This document shows, piece by piece, positions 7,930-14,629 of a stretch of 18,588 nt of DNA; within the stretch, counting starts at the first letter, position 1; each line of letters begins with the position of its first letter. Source of the stretch: VMCP01 sp964527775 (lineage in GTDB: Bacteria > Bacteroidota > Bacteroidia > NS11-12g > UBA955); the NCBI GenBank assembly GCA_964527775.1, contig CAZGQS010000031.1:1-18588 (forward strand). Direction: 5' to 3'. The notes under the pieces are model-generated. The model did not search any database, had not been told where the DNA came from, and was given only the letters and a program-made list of their open reading frames with translations. The position numbers and the translations under genes were made by a program.

Positions 7930-9214
7930 AAATATAGTCTCTCAATGTCTTCACGCAAAGATCAATGTCTTCCACGGAATTGTAGTAATGCGTTGAAACT
8001 CTCACGCAGTCAATGCCGTTTTCAGGCACGTGTCTGAGTATGATCTTTTTGCCTCGAGCATAATTTACAAATCCGCCCGAAGTTTTATCTTTTTTCGAAG
8101 AACTGATTTTGAATCCAACTTGTGCACCGCGAGAGCGGTCTTCTTCTGGGGTCAACATTTCAATCTTGACTCCGTTTGCTGGTTGTAAATCGTTGATTTT
8201 GTCTTGAAGCAATCGCGATAGTTCTTTGACTCTGTTTTCTATTCTCTGGGGACCTACACTCGTATAAAAAATCAATGCAGTTTCACAACCTACCATAGCA
8301 GGTCCGTTGAAAGTTCCGTATGAATAACGGCTTGCTTCATTAATGGGATCAGAAAGCATTGGAGGTTGTGCACTCATATTAAATTCGTTGAGGCTATAAG
8401 CTGCCACATGGGTGATTTTGGTTGTGCTTAAAAGGTCTTTTCGGATGTACATCCAGCCATTTCCAATGGGACCCAAAAGCCATTTGTGGAAACAACCGGC
8501 GTAGTAATCACAGCCCATATCGTGGAGGTTGAATTGAATCATTCCCAAAGGATGCGCTCCATCAATGCTCGAAATAATGCCCCTTTCTTTACAAATTTGG
8601 CAAAGCTCTTTCACAGGCAAAACCTGTCCTATGGTGCAAGGAATGTGAGGAACCGCCATGACTTTGGTTTTTTTTGTGATGGCTTTTTTGAAATTTTCAA
8701 TGGTTTCTTCGGCGGTTTTTCCCAAGGGAAAAGTTTTAATGATCAATCCCTCTAATTTTGCTCGGTGCAACCAAGGAGCGCAACCTCCTACGTGCTCGTG
8801 CGTGGTCATGATAATTTCATCTCCTTTTTTGAGTTTCAGTCCCCAGCAAATATGATTGATGCCTTCGCTGACGTTTTTGGTCATGCACAGTTCATCGAAA
8901 TCTGCACCTACAACCGAAGCCAATTTTTTTTCTAAGGCGTTGTCATGGTGCGGATAAGCCCCATTTTCTGCCACTTGATCGTATGACGCCTTGATAGATT
9001 TTATCACTTCATAAGGAGTGATGCCCATGGTTCCGTTGTTCAAAAAAGTGATCTCATTTTTTATGGTAACGGGAAATTGCAAGCTCAGAAGATCCCAATC
9101 AGCAGTGCTGAGATCAATAATGGATGAATGAGGCAATGGGGTTGCTTTGAGTTTATCAGTATGGTATGCGGCGAATAAACTTCCCCCGAAAGCAAGAAAC
9201 TTTTTGCGATTCAT
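7919..9214 (-). CDS. Exported class-V aminotransferase-like PLP enzyme
   Basis: A 431-residue fold-type I PLP enzyme of the Aminotran_5 family, related to isopenicillin-N-epimerase-like and cysteine-desulfurase-like proteins. The ATG at 9214 is chosen; a TTG at 9223 would add three residues. The N-terminus MNRKKFLAFGGSLFAA looks like an export signal of Tat-like character, though with RK rather than RR. PLP-site landmarks are TKNVSEGINHICWG, THEHVGGCAPW, SIDGAHPLGMIQFNL (the Asp of the cofactor pocket) and CFHKWLLGPIGNGW, which carries the likely Schiff-base lysine. C-terminal strands include GIDCVRVSTHYYN. The last codons and stop fall in repeat array A. Substrate unknown. It probably precedes menE on one transcript, but the repeats make this uncertain. 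Confidence 0.85.
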   Translation of the reverse strand: MNRKKFLAFGGSLFAAYHTDKLKATPLPHSSIIDLSTADWDLLSLQFPVTIKNEITFLNNGTMGITPYEVIKSIKASYDQVAENGAYPHHDNALEKKLASVVGADFDELCMTKNVSEGINHICWGLKLKKGDEIIMTTHEHVGGCAPWLHRAKLEGLIIKTFPLGKTAEETIENFKKAITKKTKVMAVPHIPCTIGQVLPVKELCQICKERGIISSIDGAHPLGMIQFNLHDMGCDYYAGCFHKWLLGPIGNGWMYIRKDLLSTTKITHVAAYSLNEFNMSAQPPMLSDPINEASRYSYGTFNGPAMVGCETALIFYTSVGPQRIENRVKELSRLLQDKINDLQPANGVKIEMLTPEEDRSRGAQVGFKISSSKKDKTSGGFVNYARGKKIILRHVPENGIDCVRVSTHYYNSVEDIDLCVKTLRDYIYES

Positions 9215-9236
9215 AGACTGCAAATTACGCGTTTCA

Positions 9237-9265
9237 TTGCAGCCATCAAAATTTGCTTATTTTTG
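9237..9265 (+). promoter_or_regulatory. Promoter of anmK
   Basis: TTG at 9237-9239 and TATTTTTG at 9258-9265 (TAnnTTTG) are separated by 18 bp. Transcription would start near 9272, downstream of an in-frame ATG at 9267. This supports ATG 9291 as the real start of anmK. Confidence 0.6.
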
Positions 9266-9290
9266 CATGGAGCACCATTTGCAACAAGAA

Positions 9291-10373
9291 ATGAATGTTT
9301 TAGGGATAATGAGCGGAACGAGCATGGACGGCATTGATTTGGCGCTGTGCAACGTTCAACAAAATGAGGGGAATTGGACGGTTGAAATCATTCAAGCCAT
9401 CACGGTACCATACAACGAAACTTGGCGCGTGCGATTGTCGCAATTGCGTTACCAAACTCCTGAATTGTACGCCAAAACCGATGTGTTTTACGGCCGCTAT
9501 TTGGGTGAATTGGCTCGTGGTTTCCAAAAGGAATCGGGTCTGAACATTGATTTGGTTGCCTCTCACGGACACACCATTTTTCACGATCCACACGGTTGGT
9601 TGACCGCACAAGTGGGTGATGGTGCCACGTTGGCCGCTACTGCCGGAATACCCGCCGTTACCAACTTTAGACGTGCCGATGTTGCCGCTGGCGGACAGGG
9701 CGCACCTTTGGTTACCGTGGGTGACGAGCTCTTGTTTTCGCAGTATGATGCATGCTTGAATTTGGGCGGATTTTGCAACCTTTCTGTTGGACAAGGAAGC
9801 GATAGAATGTCGTTTGACATCGCACCTTGTAACATTGTTTTGAATCGTTTGGCCCGCGAACGCGGATTGAAATACGATGAAGATGGTCAAATTGCAGATT
9901 CTGGAAATGTCATTTACCCGTTGTTGGAAAAGCTCAATCAAATTAAGTTTTACCAAAGAAAAGGTCCCAAAAGTTTGGGAAGAGAATGGATAAACAAGGA
10001 ATTCTGGCACATAGTTCGCGACTTTGATGATCAACCCGTTGAAGACCGAATGAAGACTTTGGTGATGCATTGTGCTGTGCAAATTGCTCGCGCTTTAGAA
10101 ATGCACAGTGATAAAGATGTTTCCGAATTGTCTGTATTGGTTACGGGAGGTGGAGCTTTCAATAAGACCTTGATTGATTACATACAGTCAGAAACCAGTT
10201 CAAACATCGTGATTCCAGATAAGCAGCTGGTAAATTATAAAGAAGCCATGATTTTTGCTCTTTTGGGAGCAATGAGAGTGAAGAACATTGCCAACGTTAA
10301 CAACAGAGGAACCGGTGCATCGGTAGCGGTGATTGGTGGATCGTTGGATGGGGATTTTTCCTCATTTATTTAA
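9291..10373 (+). CDS. anmK: Anhydro-N-acetylmuramic acid kinase
   Basis: AnmK uses ATP to open and phosphorylate 1,6-anhydro-MurNAc from peptidoglycan turnover, giving MurNAc-6-phosphate, in the cytoplasm. Motifs are LGIMSGTSMDGIDLAL (residues 4-19, sugar-kinase ATP site), LVASHGHTIFHDP, the highly typical FRRADVAAGGQGAPLV with Asp130, CLNLGGFCNLS, FDIAPCNIVLNRLA, and the C-terminal VLVTGGGAFN. Starting at 9291 gives 360 residues, close to the family norm. An ATG at 9267 would add EHHLQQE but lies upstream of the predicted transcription start. The reading frame also extends back to 9147 inside the neighbouring gene, which is not credible. A murQ gene, the usual next step, is not in the window. 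The dehydrogenase gene follows 13 bp later. Confidence 0.95.
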   Translation: MNVLGIMSGTSMDGIDLALCNVQQNEGNWTVEIIQAITVPYNETWRVRLSQLRYQTPELYAKTDVFYGRYLGELARGFQKESGLNIDLVASHGHTIFHDPHGWLTAQVGDGATLAATAGIPAVTNFRRADVAAGGQGAPLVTVGDELLFSQYDACLNLGGFCNLSVGQGSDRMSFDIAPCNIVLNRLARERGLKYDEDGQIADSGNVIYPLLEKLNQIKFYQRKGPKSLGREWINKEFWHIVRDFDDQPVEDRMKTLVMHCAVQIARALEMHSDKDVSELSVLVTGGGAFNKTLIDYIQSETSSNIVIPDKQLVNYKEAMIFALLGAMRVKNIANVNNRGTGASVAVIGGSLDGDFSSFI

Positions 10374-10386
10374 GAACTCATTTATT

Positions 10387-11631
10387 GTGAAAGTAGAAAA
10401 ACTTATAGAAAAATTCGAAGGCAAACAGCCCGAGATTGTATTTGCATGGAAAGACGACCAAACCGAAGCCGAAGGTTGGGTAGTGATTAACTCTTTAAGA
10501 AACGGTGCTGCCGGCGGTGGCACTCGCATGCGTAAAGGGTTAAATCAACGCGAAGTGGAAAGTTTGGCTAAAACCATGGAAGTCAAATTCACCATTGCAG
10601 GTCCTCCCATAGGAGGAGCTAAATCAGGCATCAACTTTGACCCCGCAGATCCACGTAAGAAAGATGTGTTGAAGCGCTGGTACAAAGCCGTTCGTCCTAT
10701 GCTAAAACACTATTATGGTACAGGCGGTGATTTGAACGTAGACGAGATTCACGAAGTAATTCCAATGACTGCCGAACTGGGCATTTTGCATCCTCAAGAA
10801 GGTGTAGTCAACGGTTACCATACTGCCTATACTCCCGAAGAGCGATTGAAAGCCATTTCACGTCTTCAGGAAGGTGTTTTGCTACCCATCACAGACGAAA
10901 GATTATCGCCCGATGTTTCAAAGAAACTCACCATTGCCGACATGATTACGGGTTGGGGTGTTGCTGAGGCGGTGCGTCAATATTACGAGGTATTTGGAGG
11001 GTTCACCAACAACAAGTTAGCCATCATTCAAGGATGGGGCAACGTGGCGGCGGCAGCGGCTTTTTACCTAACAAAATACGGTATTCGTATAGCGGGTATT
11101 ATTGATCGTCAAGGGGGAATTATTTCCGAAAAAGGACTCGGCCACGACGAAATTGTGGAGCTATTTTTATCAAGAAAAGGCAATGAATTGAATGCTCCCA
11201 ATATGCTTTCCTTTGAGGAAGTGAATGCTCGTATTTGGGACATTCCTTGTGAGGTATTCATTCCTGGAGCGGCCAGCAGATTGGTTACTGAAGATCAAGT
11301 AAACCGAATGATCAAATCAGGTATAGAGGTCATTTCATGTGGTGCAAACGTGCCGTTTGCCGATGCTGAAATATTCATGGGACCCATTGCTCGTTTGGCC
11401 GATGCTAATATGGCTGTAATACCAGACTTTATTGCTAACTGTGGAATGGCTCGTGTTTTTGGCTATTTGATGAGCAAAGAAGCCGAACTCACCGATGTGG
11501 CCATTTTCAAAGACGTGAGCAACATCATTGGTGGAGCCCTAGCGCGCGTTCATCAGTTTAATCCAAAATCAACCGGAATTGCGTCGAAAGCATTGGAAAT
11601 GTCGTTGACCGATTTGGTAAAGCCCCATTAA
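10387..11631 (+). CDS. Glu/Leu/Phe/Val family amino-acid dehydrogenase
   Basis: This enzyme catalyses NAD(P)-dependent oxidative deamination of an amino acid to its 2-oxo acid and ammonia. Starting at GTG 10387 gives 414 residues and avoids overlap with anmK. An ATG at 10333 in the same frame would add 18 residues overlapping anmK by 41 bp and is disfavoured. The N-terminal substrate domain has NGAAGGGTRMRKG and GPPIGGAKSGIN with catalytic-type Lys79, then GTGGDLNVDEI. The Rossmann domain has IIQGWGNVAAAAAFYL. Later SCGANVPFADAEIF and PDFIANCGMARVF are typical of the family. Whether glutamate or a branched-chain amino acid is used cannot be decided from sequence alone. Spacing to anmK (13 bp) and pepT (19 bp) suggests a common transcript. 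Confidence 0.9.
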   Translation: MKVEKLIEKFEGKQPEIVFAWKDDQTEAEGWVVINSLRNGAAGGGTRMRKGLNQREVESLAKTMEVKFTIAGPPIGGAKSGINFDPADPRKKDVLKRWYKAVRPMLKHYYGTGGDLNVDEIHEVIPMTAELGILHPQEGVVNGYHTAYTPEERLKAISRLQEGVLLPITDERLSPDVSKKLTIADMITGWGVAEAVRQYYEVFGGFTNNKLAIIQGWGNVAAAAAFYLTKYGIRIAGIIDRQGGIISEKGLGHDEIVELFLSRKGNELNAPNMLSFEEVNARIWDIPCEVFIPGAASRLVTEDQVNRMIKSGIEVISCGANVPFADAEIFMGPIARLADANMAVIPDFIANCGMARVFGYLMSKEAELTDVAIFKDVSNIIGGALARVHQFNPKSTGIASKALEMSLTDLVKPH

Positions 11632-11650
11632 TTTCATATATTAAATCATT

Positions 11651-12892
11651 ATGTTTCAACCAGAAAGCATCAGTTCTCGCTTTTGCAGATACGTACAAAT
11701 AGATACCCAAAGCGACCCTGAATCTACGTCAGTACCTAGTACTGAAAAGCAAAAAAACCTCAGCCGTATTTTGGTAGATGAGTTGCAAACCATGGGTTTG
11801 AAAGATGCTCATTTAGATGACTTTGGATATGTTTATGCTACATTAGAATCGAACGTTGATTCTAATGTGCCTGTGATTTGTTTTTGCTCACACGTAGATA
11901 CATCGCCAGATTGTACAGGGGAAGGGGTTAAACCCATCATCCACAAAAACTATCAAGGACAAGACATCATTCTTCCCGATGACGTATCGCAAGTGATTCG
12001 TACTGTTGATCATCCGTACTTGAAAGAACGCCTTGGCGACGATATCATCACCGCATCAGGCACAACTCTACTGGGCGCCGATGATAAAGCGGGTGTGGCT
12101 ATCATCATGGATTACGTTCAGAGAATGGTCTTGAATTCTGACCTTAAACACGGAACCATCAAAATCTTGTTTACCCCAGATGAAGAGATTGGCCGTGGAG
12201 TGGATCACGTAAATATTGAAAAATTAGGAGCCGATTACGGCTATACCCTAGATGCCGGCGAACGTGGAAGTTACGAAGACGAAACCTTCAGCGCTGACGG
12301 TGCTACCATCAATTTTTACGGTGTTTCAGCACACCCAGGTTATGCCAAAGGGAAGTTGGTTAACGCATTGAAAATTGCCGGAGACTTTTTGAATCGATTG
12401 CCCAAAGGCGAATTTTCACCGGAGACCACTGAGGGTCGTGAAGGATTTGTTCATCCCGTAACCATGGGCGGTGTTGCTGAGCACGCATGGGTAAAATTCA
12501 TCGTACGTGACTTCGATACCGCGAAACTTGCAGACCACGAAAGTCGTTTGCGTTCCATCATGGAGGCAACCGTGGCTGACTATCCTGGTGCTACAGCTGA
12601 TATGTCGGTACACGAGCAATACAGAAATATGAAAGAAGTGGTGAAATTGACCCCTGCTATTTCGGAATACGCTATTGAAGCCATCAAGATGGCGGGCATT
12701 GAGCCTCAATTGGGTAGCGCTCGCGGAGGTACCGATGGCAGCCGTTTGAGTTTTATGGGACTACCATGCCCCAATATTTTTACGGGTGAGATGGCCTTTC
12801 ACGGCAAACACGAGTACGTAAGTGTTCAAGACATGGAGAAAGCCTCAGATGTTTTAGTTCATTTAAGTGCATTGTGGGCAAACCACAAATAA
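11651..12892 (+). CDS. pepT: Peptidase T (tripeptide aminopeptidase)
   Basis: A zinc-dependent M20B exopeptidase that removes the N-terminal residue from tripeptides in the cytoplasm. At 413 residues it is close to the E. coli enzyme. Metal and catalytic landmarks appear in order: SHVDTSPD (His ligand plus Asp), LLGADDKAGVAII (bridging Asp), FTPDEEIGRGVDH (general-base and ligand Glu pair), YTLDAGERGSYEDETF (Asp ligand) and GEMAFHGKHEYVSV (C-terminal His ligand). The dimerisation segment carries YGVSAHPGYAKGKLVNAL. The start is ATG at 11651. It lies last in the plus-strand run anmK-dehydrogenase-pepT and ends just before a strong terminator. The neighbours fit peptide and amino-acid salvage. 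Confidence 0.95.
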   Translation: MFQPESISSRFCRYVQIDTQSDPESTSVPSTEKQKNLSRILVDELQTMGLKDAHLDDFGYVYATLESNVDSNVPVICFCSHVDTSPDCTGEGVKPIIHKNYQGQDIILPDDVSQVIRTVDHPYLKERLGDDIITASGTTLLGADDKAGVAIIMDYVQRMVLNSDLKHGTIKILFTPDEEIGRGVDHVNIEKLGADYGYTLDAGERGSYEDETFSADGATINFYGVSAHPGYAKGKLVNALKIAGDFLNRLPKGEFSPETTEGREGFVHPVTMGGVAEHAWVKFIVRDFDTAKLADHESRLRSIMEATVADYPGATADMSVHEQYRNMKEVVKLTPAISEYAIEAIKMAGIEPQLGSARGGTDGSRLSFMGLPCPNIFTGEMAFHGKHEYVSVQDMEKASDVLVHLSALWANHK

Positions 12893-12911
12893 TTTTAGAA
12901 CTTCATTAAAT

Positions 12912-12943
12912 AAAAAAGGAGCCCTTTTGAGGCTCCTTTTTTT
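12912..12943. terminator. Bidirectional intrinsic terminator between pepT and the desaturase gene
   Basis: Six A residues (12912-12917), stem GGAGCC (12918-12923), seven-base loop, stem GGCTCC (12931-12936), then seven T residues (12937-12943). The A and T tracts on both sides let it work in both directions, as fits the convergent genes. Confidence 0.9.
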
Positions 12944-12961
12944 ATGACTCTAGTTTATTGG

Positions 12962-14065
12962 TTATGCTAATTGTCCCACCTCTTTAAGGTGCATAAAGTG
13001 AGAGCGCACCGCTGAAATGAAGGTATCATTTTCTTGGTAAGGTATACCAAACTCGGCGCAAGTATTTTTCACGATCTCATTAATTTTTGGATAATGGATG
13101 TGGCTAATCTTGGGGAATAGGTGATGTTCCACTTGGAAGTTTAATCCTCCCAAGGCCCAAGTCAAAAACTTACTTTTGGTACTGAAATTGGCAGTAGTTT
13201 TCAATTGGTGAGTAGCCCAATCATCTTCAACTACAATAGATTCGATGACTTTATTGTTGTTCTTAGCTTCAATTTTATCTGTCACAAAGGTCACACCTTC
13301 AACCACGTGCGCCAATTGAAACACAATGGTAATAACCATACCCGTGGTAAGCGCCATGGTCAAATAACCCAATATGGCAGTCAAAGGACCCAAAATGAAA
13401 ATTGGAACCACTAAGAATACGGCCAAATAAACCACTTTTGCACCCCAGAATTCGAAATGTTGGAACGCAGAACGATCGTTTTTGAATTTAGCGTCTCCAA
13501 TTCCATGTGCAAAGTATTTGGTAAAATCTTGGTAGAAAATCCATGCCAAATAGGCAATGGCATAAGCTGGAATTACATAAATGTGTTGAAATTTATGGAA
13601 CCACAATTTTTTCTGAGTTGGGTTCACTCTCAAGATTGGCCATAAATCGATATCATCATCCACACCATCAATATTGGTGTAGCTGTGGTGATTGAAGTTG
13701 TGTTTCTCAGCCCAATTGAATGAATTACCACCCAAAAGGTTCAAAGAGTTGGCCATGATTTTATTCACCCAAGGTTTAGATGAATAGCTACCGTGAGCAC
13801 CATCGTGCATAACGTTAAAGCCAATTAAGGCAAAGGTGATACCCATAAGGGCAAAAAGGCCGTAAACCCAAGCAGTACTATCTGAAAGTAACATGATACC
13901 TGCATAACAACCTCCTAGGGTAAGTCCTAAGATGATTGTTTTAGAGTAAAGTTTCCAGTTTCCAGTAGGTTTAATGTTGTTTTCTTCAAAGTAAGAATTG
14001 ATTCTGTTTCTTAGTGTACTAAAAAATTCGGCGTTGCGGCCGGCGAATCGAATAGGAGTGCTCAT
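12962..14065 (-). CDS. Membrane fatty-acid desaturase, front-end (linoleoyl-CoA-like) type
   Basis: A 367-residue integral-membrane di-iron desaturase. Three histidine boxes are intact: HDGAH at 87-91, HNFNHH at 122-127 and QVEHH at 311-315. The glutamine in the third box is characteristic of front-end (delta-5/delta-6 type) desaturases. Helical hairpins lie near 45-85 (TIILGLTLGGCYAGIMLL, FALMGITFALIGFNV) and 210-255 (VYLAVFLVVPIFILGPL). No cytochrome b5 domain is fused, so an external electron donor is needed. The probable role is adding a double bond to membrane acyl chains; regiochemistry cannot be read from sequence. The start is ATG with a -7 motif (14081-14088) 16 bp upstream. Confidence 0.9.
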   Translation of the reverse strand: MSTPIRFAGRNAEFFSTLRNRINSYFEENNIKPTGNWKLYSKTIILGLTLGGCYAGIMLLSDSTAWVYGLFALMGITFALIGFNVMHDGAHGSYSSKPWVNKIMANSLNLLGGNSFNWAEKHNFNHHSYTNIDGVDDDIDLWPILRVNPTQKKLWFHKFQHIYVIPAYAIAYLAWIFYQDFTKYFAHGIGDAKFKNDRSAFQHFEFWGAKVVYLAVFLVVPIFILGPLTAILGYLTMALTTGMVITIVFQLAHVVEGVTFVTDKIEAKNNNKVIESIVVEDDWATHQLKTTANFSTKSKFLTWALGGLNFQVEHHLFPKISHIHYPKINEIVKNTCAEFGIPYQENDTFISAVRSHFMHLKEVGQLA

Positions 14066-14080
14066 TTATAAACTAATACT

Positions 14081-14088
14081 CAAAGTTA
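14081..14088 (-). promoter_or_regulatory. -7 promoter element for the desaturase gene
   Basis: The minus strand reads TAACTTTG, identical to the -7 element at 648-655, and lies 16 bp before the ATG, the same distance as there. No -33 TTG at usual spacing was seen. It falls in the 33 bp gap before the DUF2892-like gene ends, so the two genes need not share a transcript. Confidence 0.45.
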
Positions 14089-14098
14089 GGCAAAAATT

Positions 14099-14305
14099 CT
14101 ATAATCCTTTGCGCCTACTGCTGAAATTGAGTATTGAATAGAGCGGACAAAACCCAGAGATTCCGGTTAAAATCAAAACCCCCGAGAGCGCGAGCAAGAT
14201 CACAGCCCACGTACCGCTAAGGCTACCACCGAAATACAGTCCGCCAATGATGAAAGCGGTAGAGATTCTGATGGCTTTATCGATCATGCCTACATTTTTT
14301 TTCAT
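14099..14305 (-). CDS. DUF2892-like small membrane protein
   Basis: A 68-residue protein with an N-terminal MKKNVGMIDKAIRISTAF, two hydrophobic helices (about 14-30 and 34-52, the latter WAVILLALSGVLILTGI) and a closing GFCPLYSILNFSS. This arrangement matches DUF2892, the YgaP-type inner-membrane domain, in which the CPLY motif is common. Function unknown; in other bacteria the domain is often linked to sulfur or rhodanese genes, none of which are adjacent here. The start is ATG at 14305. Confidence 0.82.
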   Translation of the reverse strand: MKKNVGMIDKAIRISTAFIIGGLYFGGSLSGTWAVILLALSGVLILTGISGFCPLYSILNFSSRRKGL

Positions 14306-14372
14306 ACGTCAAATGTTTAATCTTTATGATGTTAAGTTTACACTAACAGATTGCAAAATATGTCATTATTGT

Positions 14373-14380
14373 CAAAGTTA
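14373..14380 (-). promoter_or_regulatory. Possible -7 promoter element for the DUF2892-like gene
   Basis: The minus strand reads TAACTTTG, the same octamer as two other elements here. It is 68 bp upstream of the ATG, implying a leader of about 60 bases. No -33 TTG was found. Repeat array B begins 30 bp further upstream. Confidence 0.35.
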
Positions 14381-14409
14381 CGGTATTGGGTTAGAAAATG
14401 TTAGAGGTT

Positions 14410-14624
14410 GGTGATCGGTGATCGGTGATCGGTGATTGGCGGTCAGCTTCGCTGAGACTTAGAGACTCACGCTTCGCTAGTATGTTGAGCATTATCAGCA
14501 GTCAGCCTTTAGCCGACAACCGACAACCGACAACCGATAACCGATAACCGATAACCGATAACCGACAACCGATAACCGATAACCGATAACCGACAACCGA
14601 CAACCGATCACCGATCACCGATAA
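14410..14624. repeat. Heptamer repeat locus B with inverted arms
   Basis: The left arm (14410-14437) is GGTGATC x3 then GGTGATT. The right arm (14513-14624) is 16 indel-free units of CCGAYMA: CCGACAA x3, CCGATAA x4, CCGACAA, CCGATAA x3, CCGACAA x2, CCGATCA x2, CCGATAA. GGTGATC is the reverse complement of rotated CCGATCA: 14410-14430 pairs with 14606-14626 at 20 of 21 positions. The 75 bp centre holds the linker GCTTCGCTGAG (14446-14456), a second GCTTCGCT near 14471-14478 and degenerate TCAGC units (ATCAGCA, GTCAGCC at 14494-14507). The right arm ends 5 bp from the stop codon of the AsmA-like gene. Confidence 0.93.
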
Positions 14625-14629
14625 CCACC

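Noticed and set aside
9300..10082. 260-codon minus-strand reading frame
   Set aside because: It is fully antisense to anmK, whose motifs are unmistakable; the translation has no recognisable domain.
10333..10386. ATG 10333 as start of the amino-acid dehydrogenase
   Set aside because: It would overlap anmK by 41 bp and add residues unlike the family's N-terminus; GTG 10387 fits better.
14513..14624. CRISPR-like array
   Set aside because: Units are 7 bp and directly adjacent with no unique spacers; no cas genes are present.
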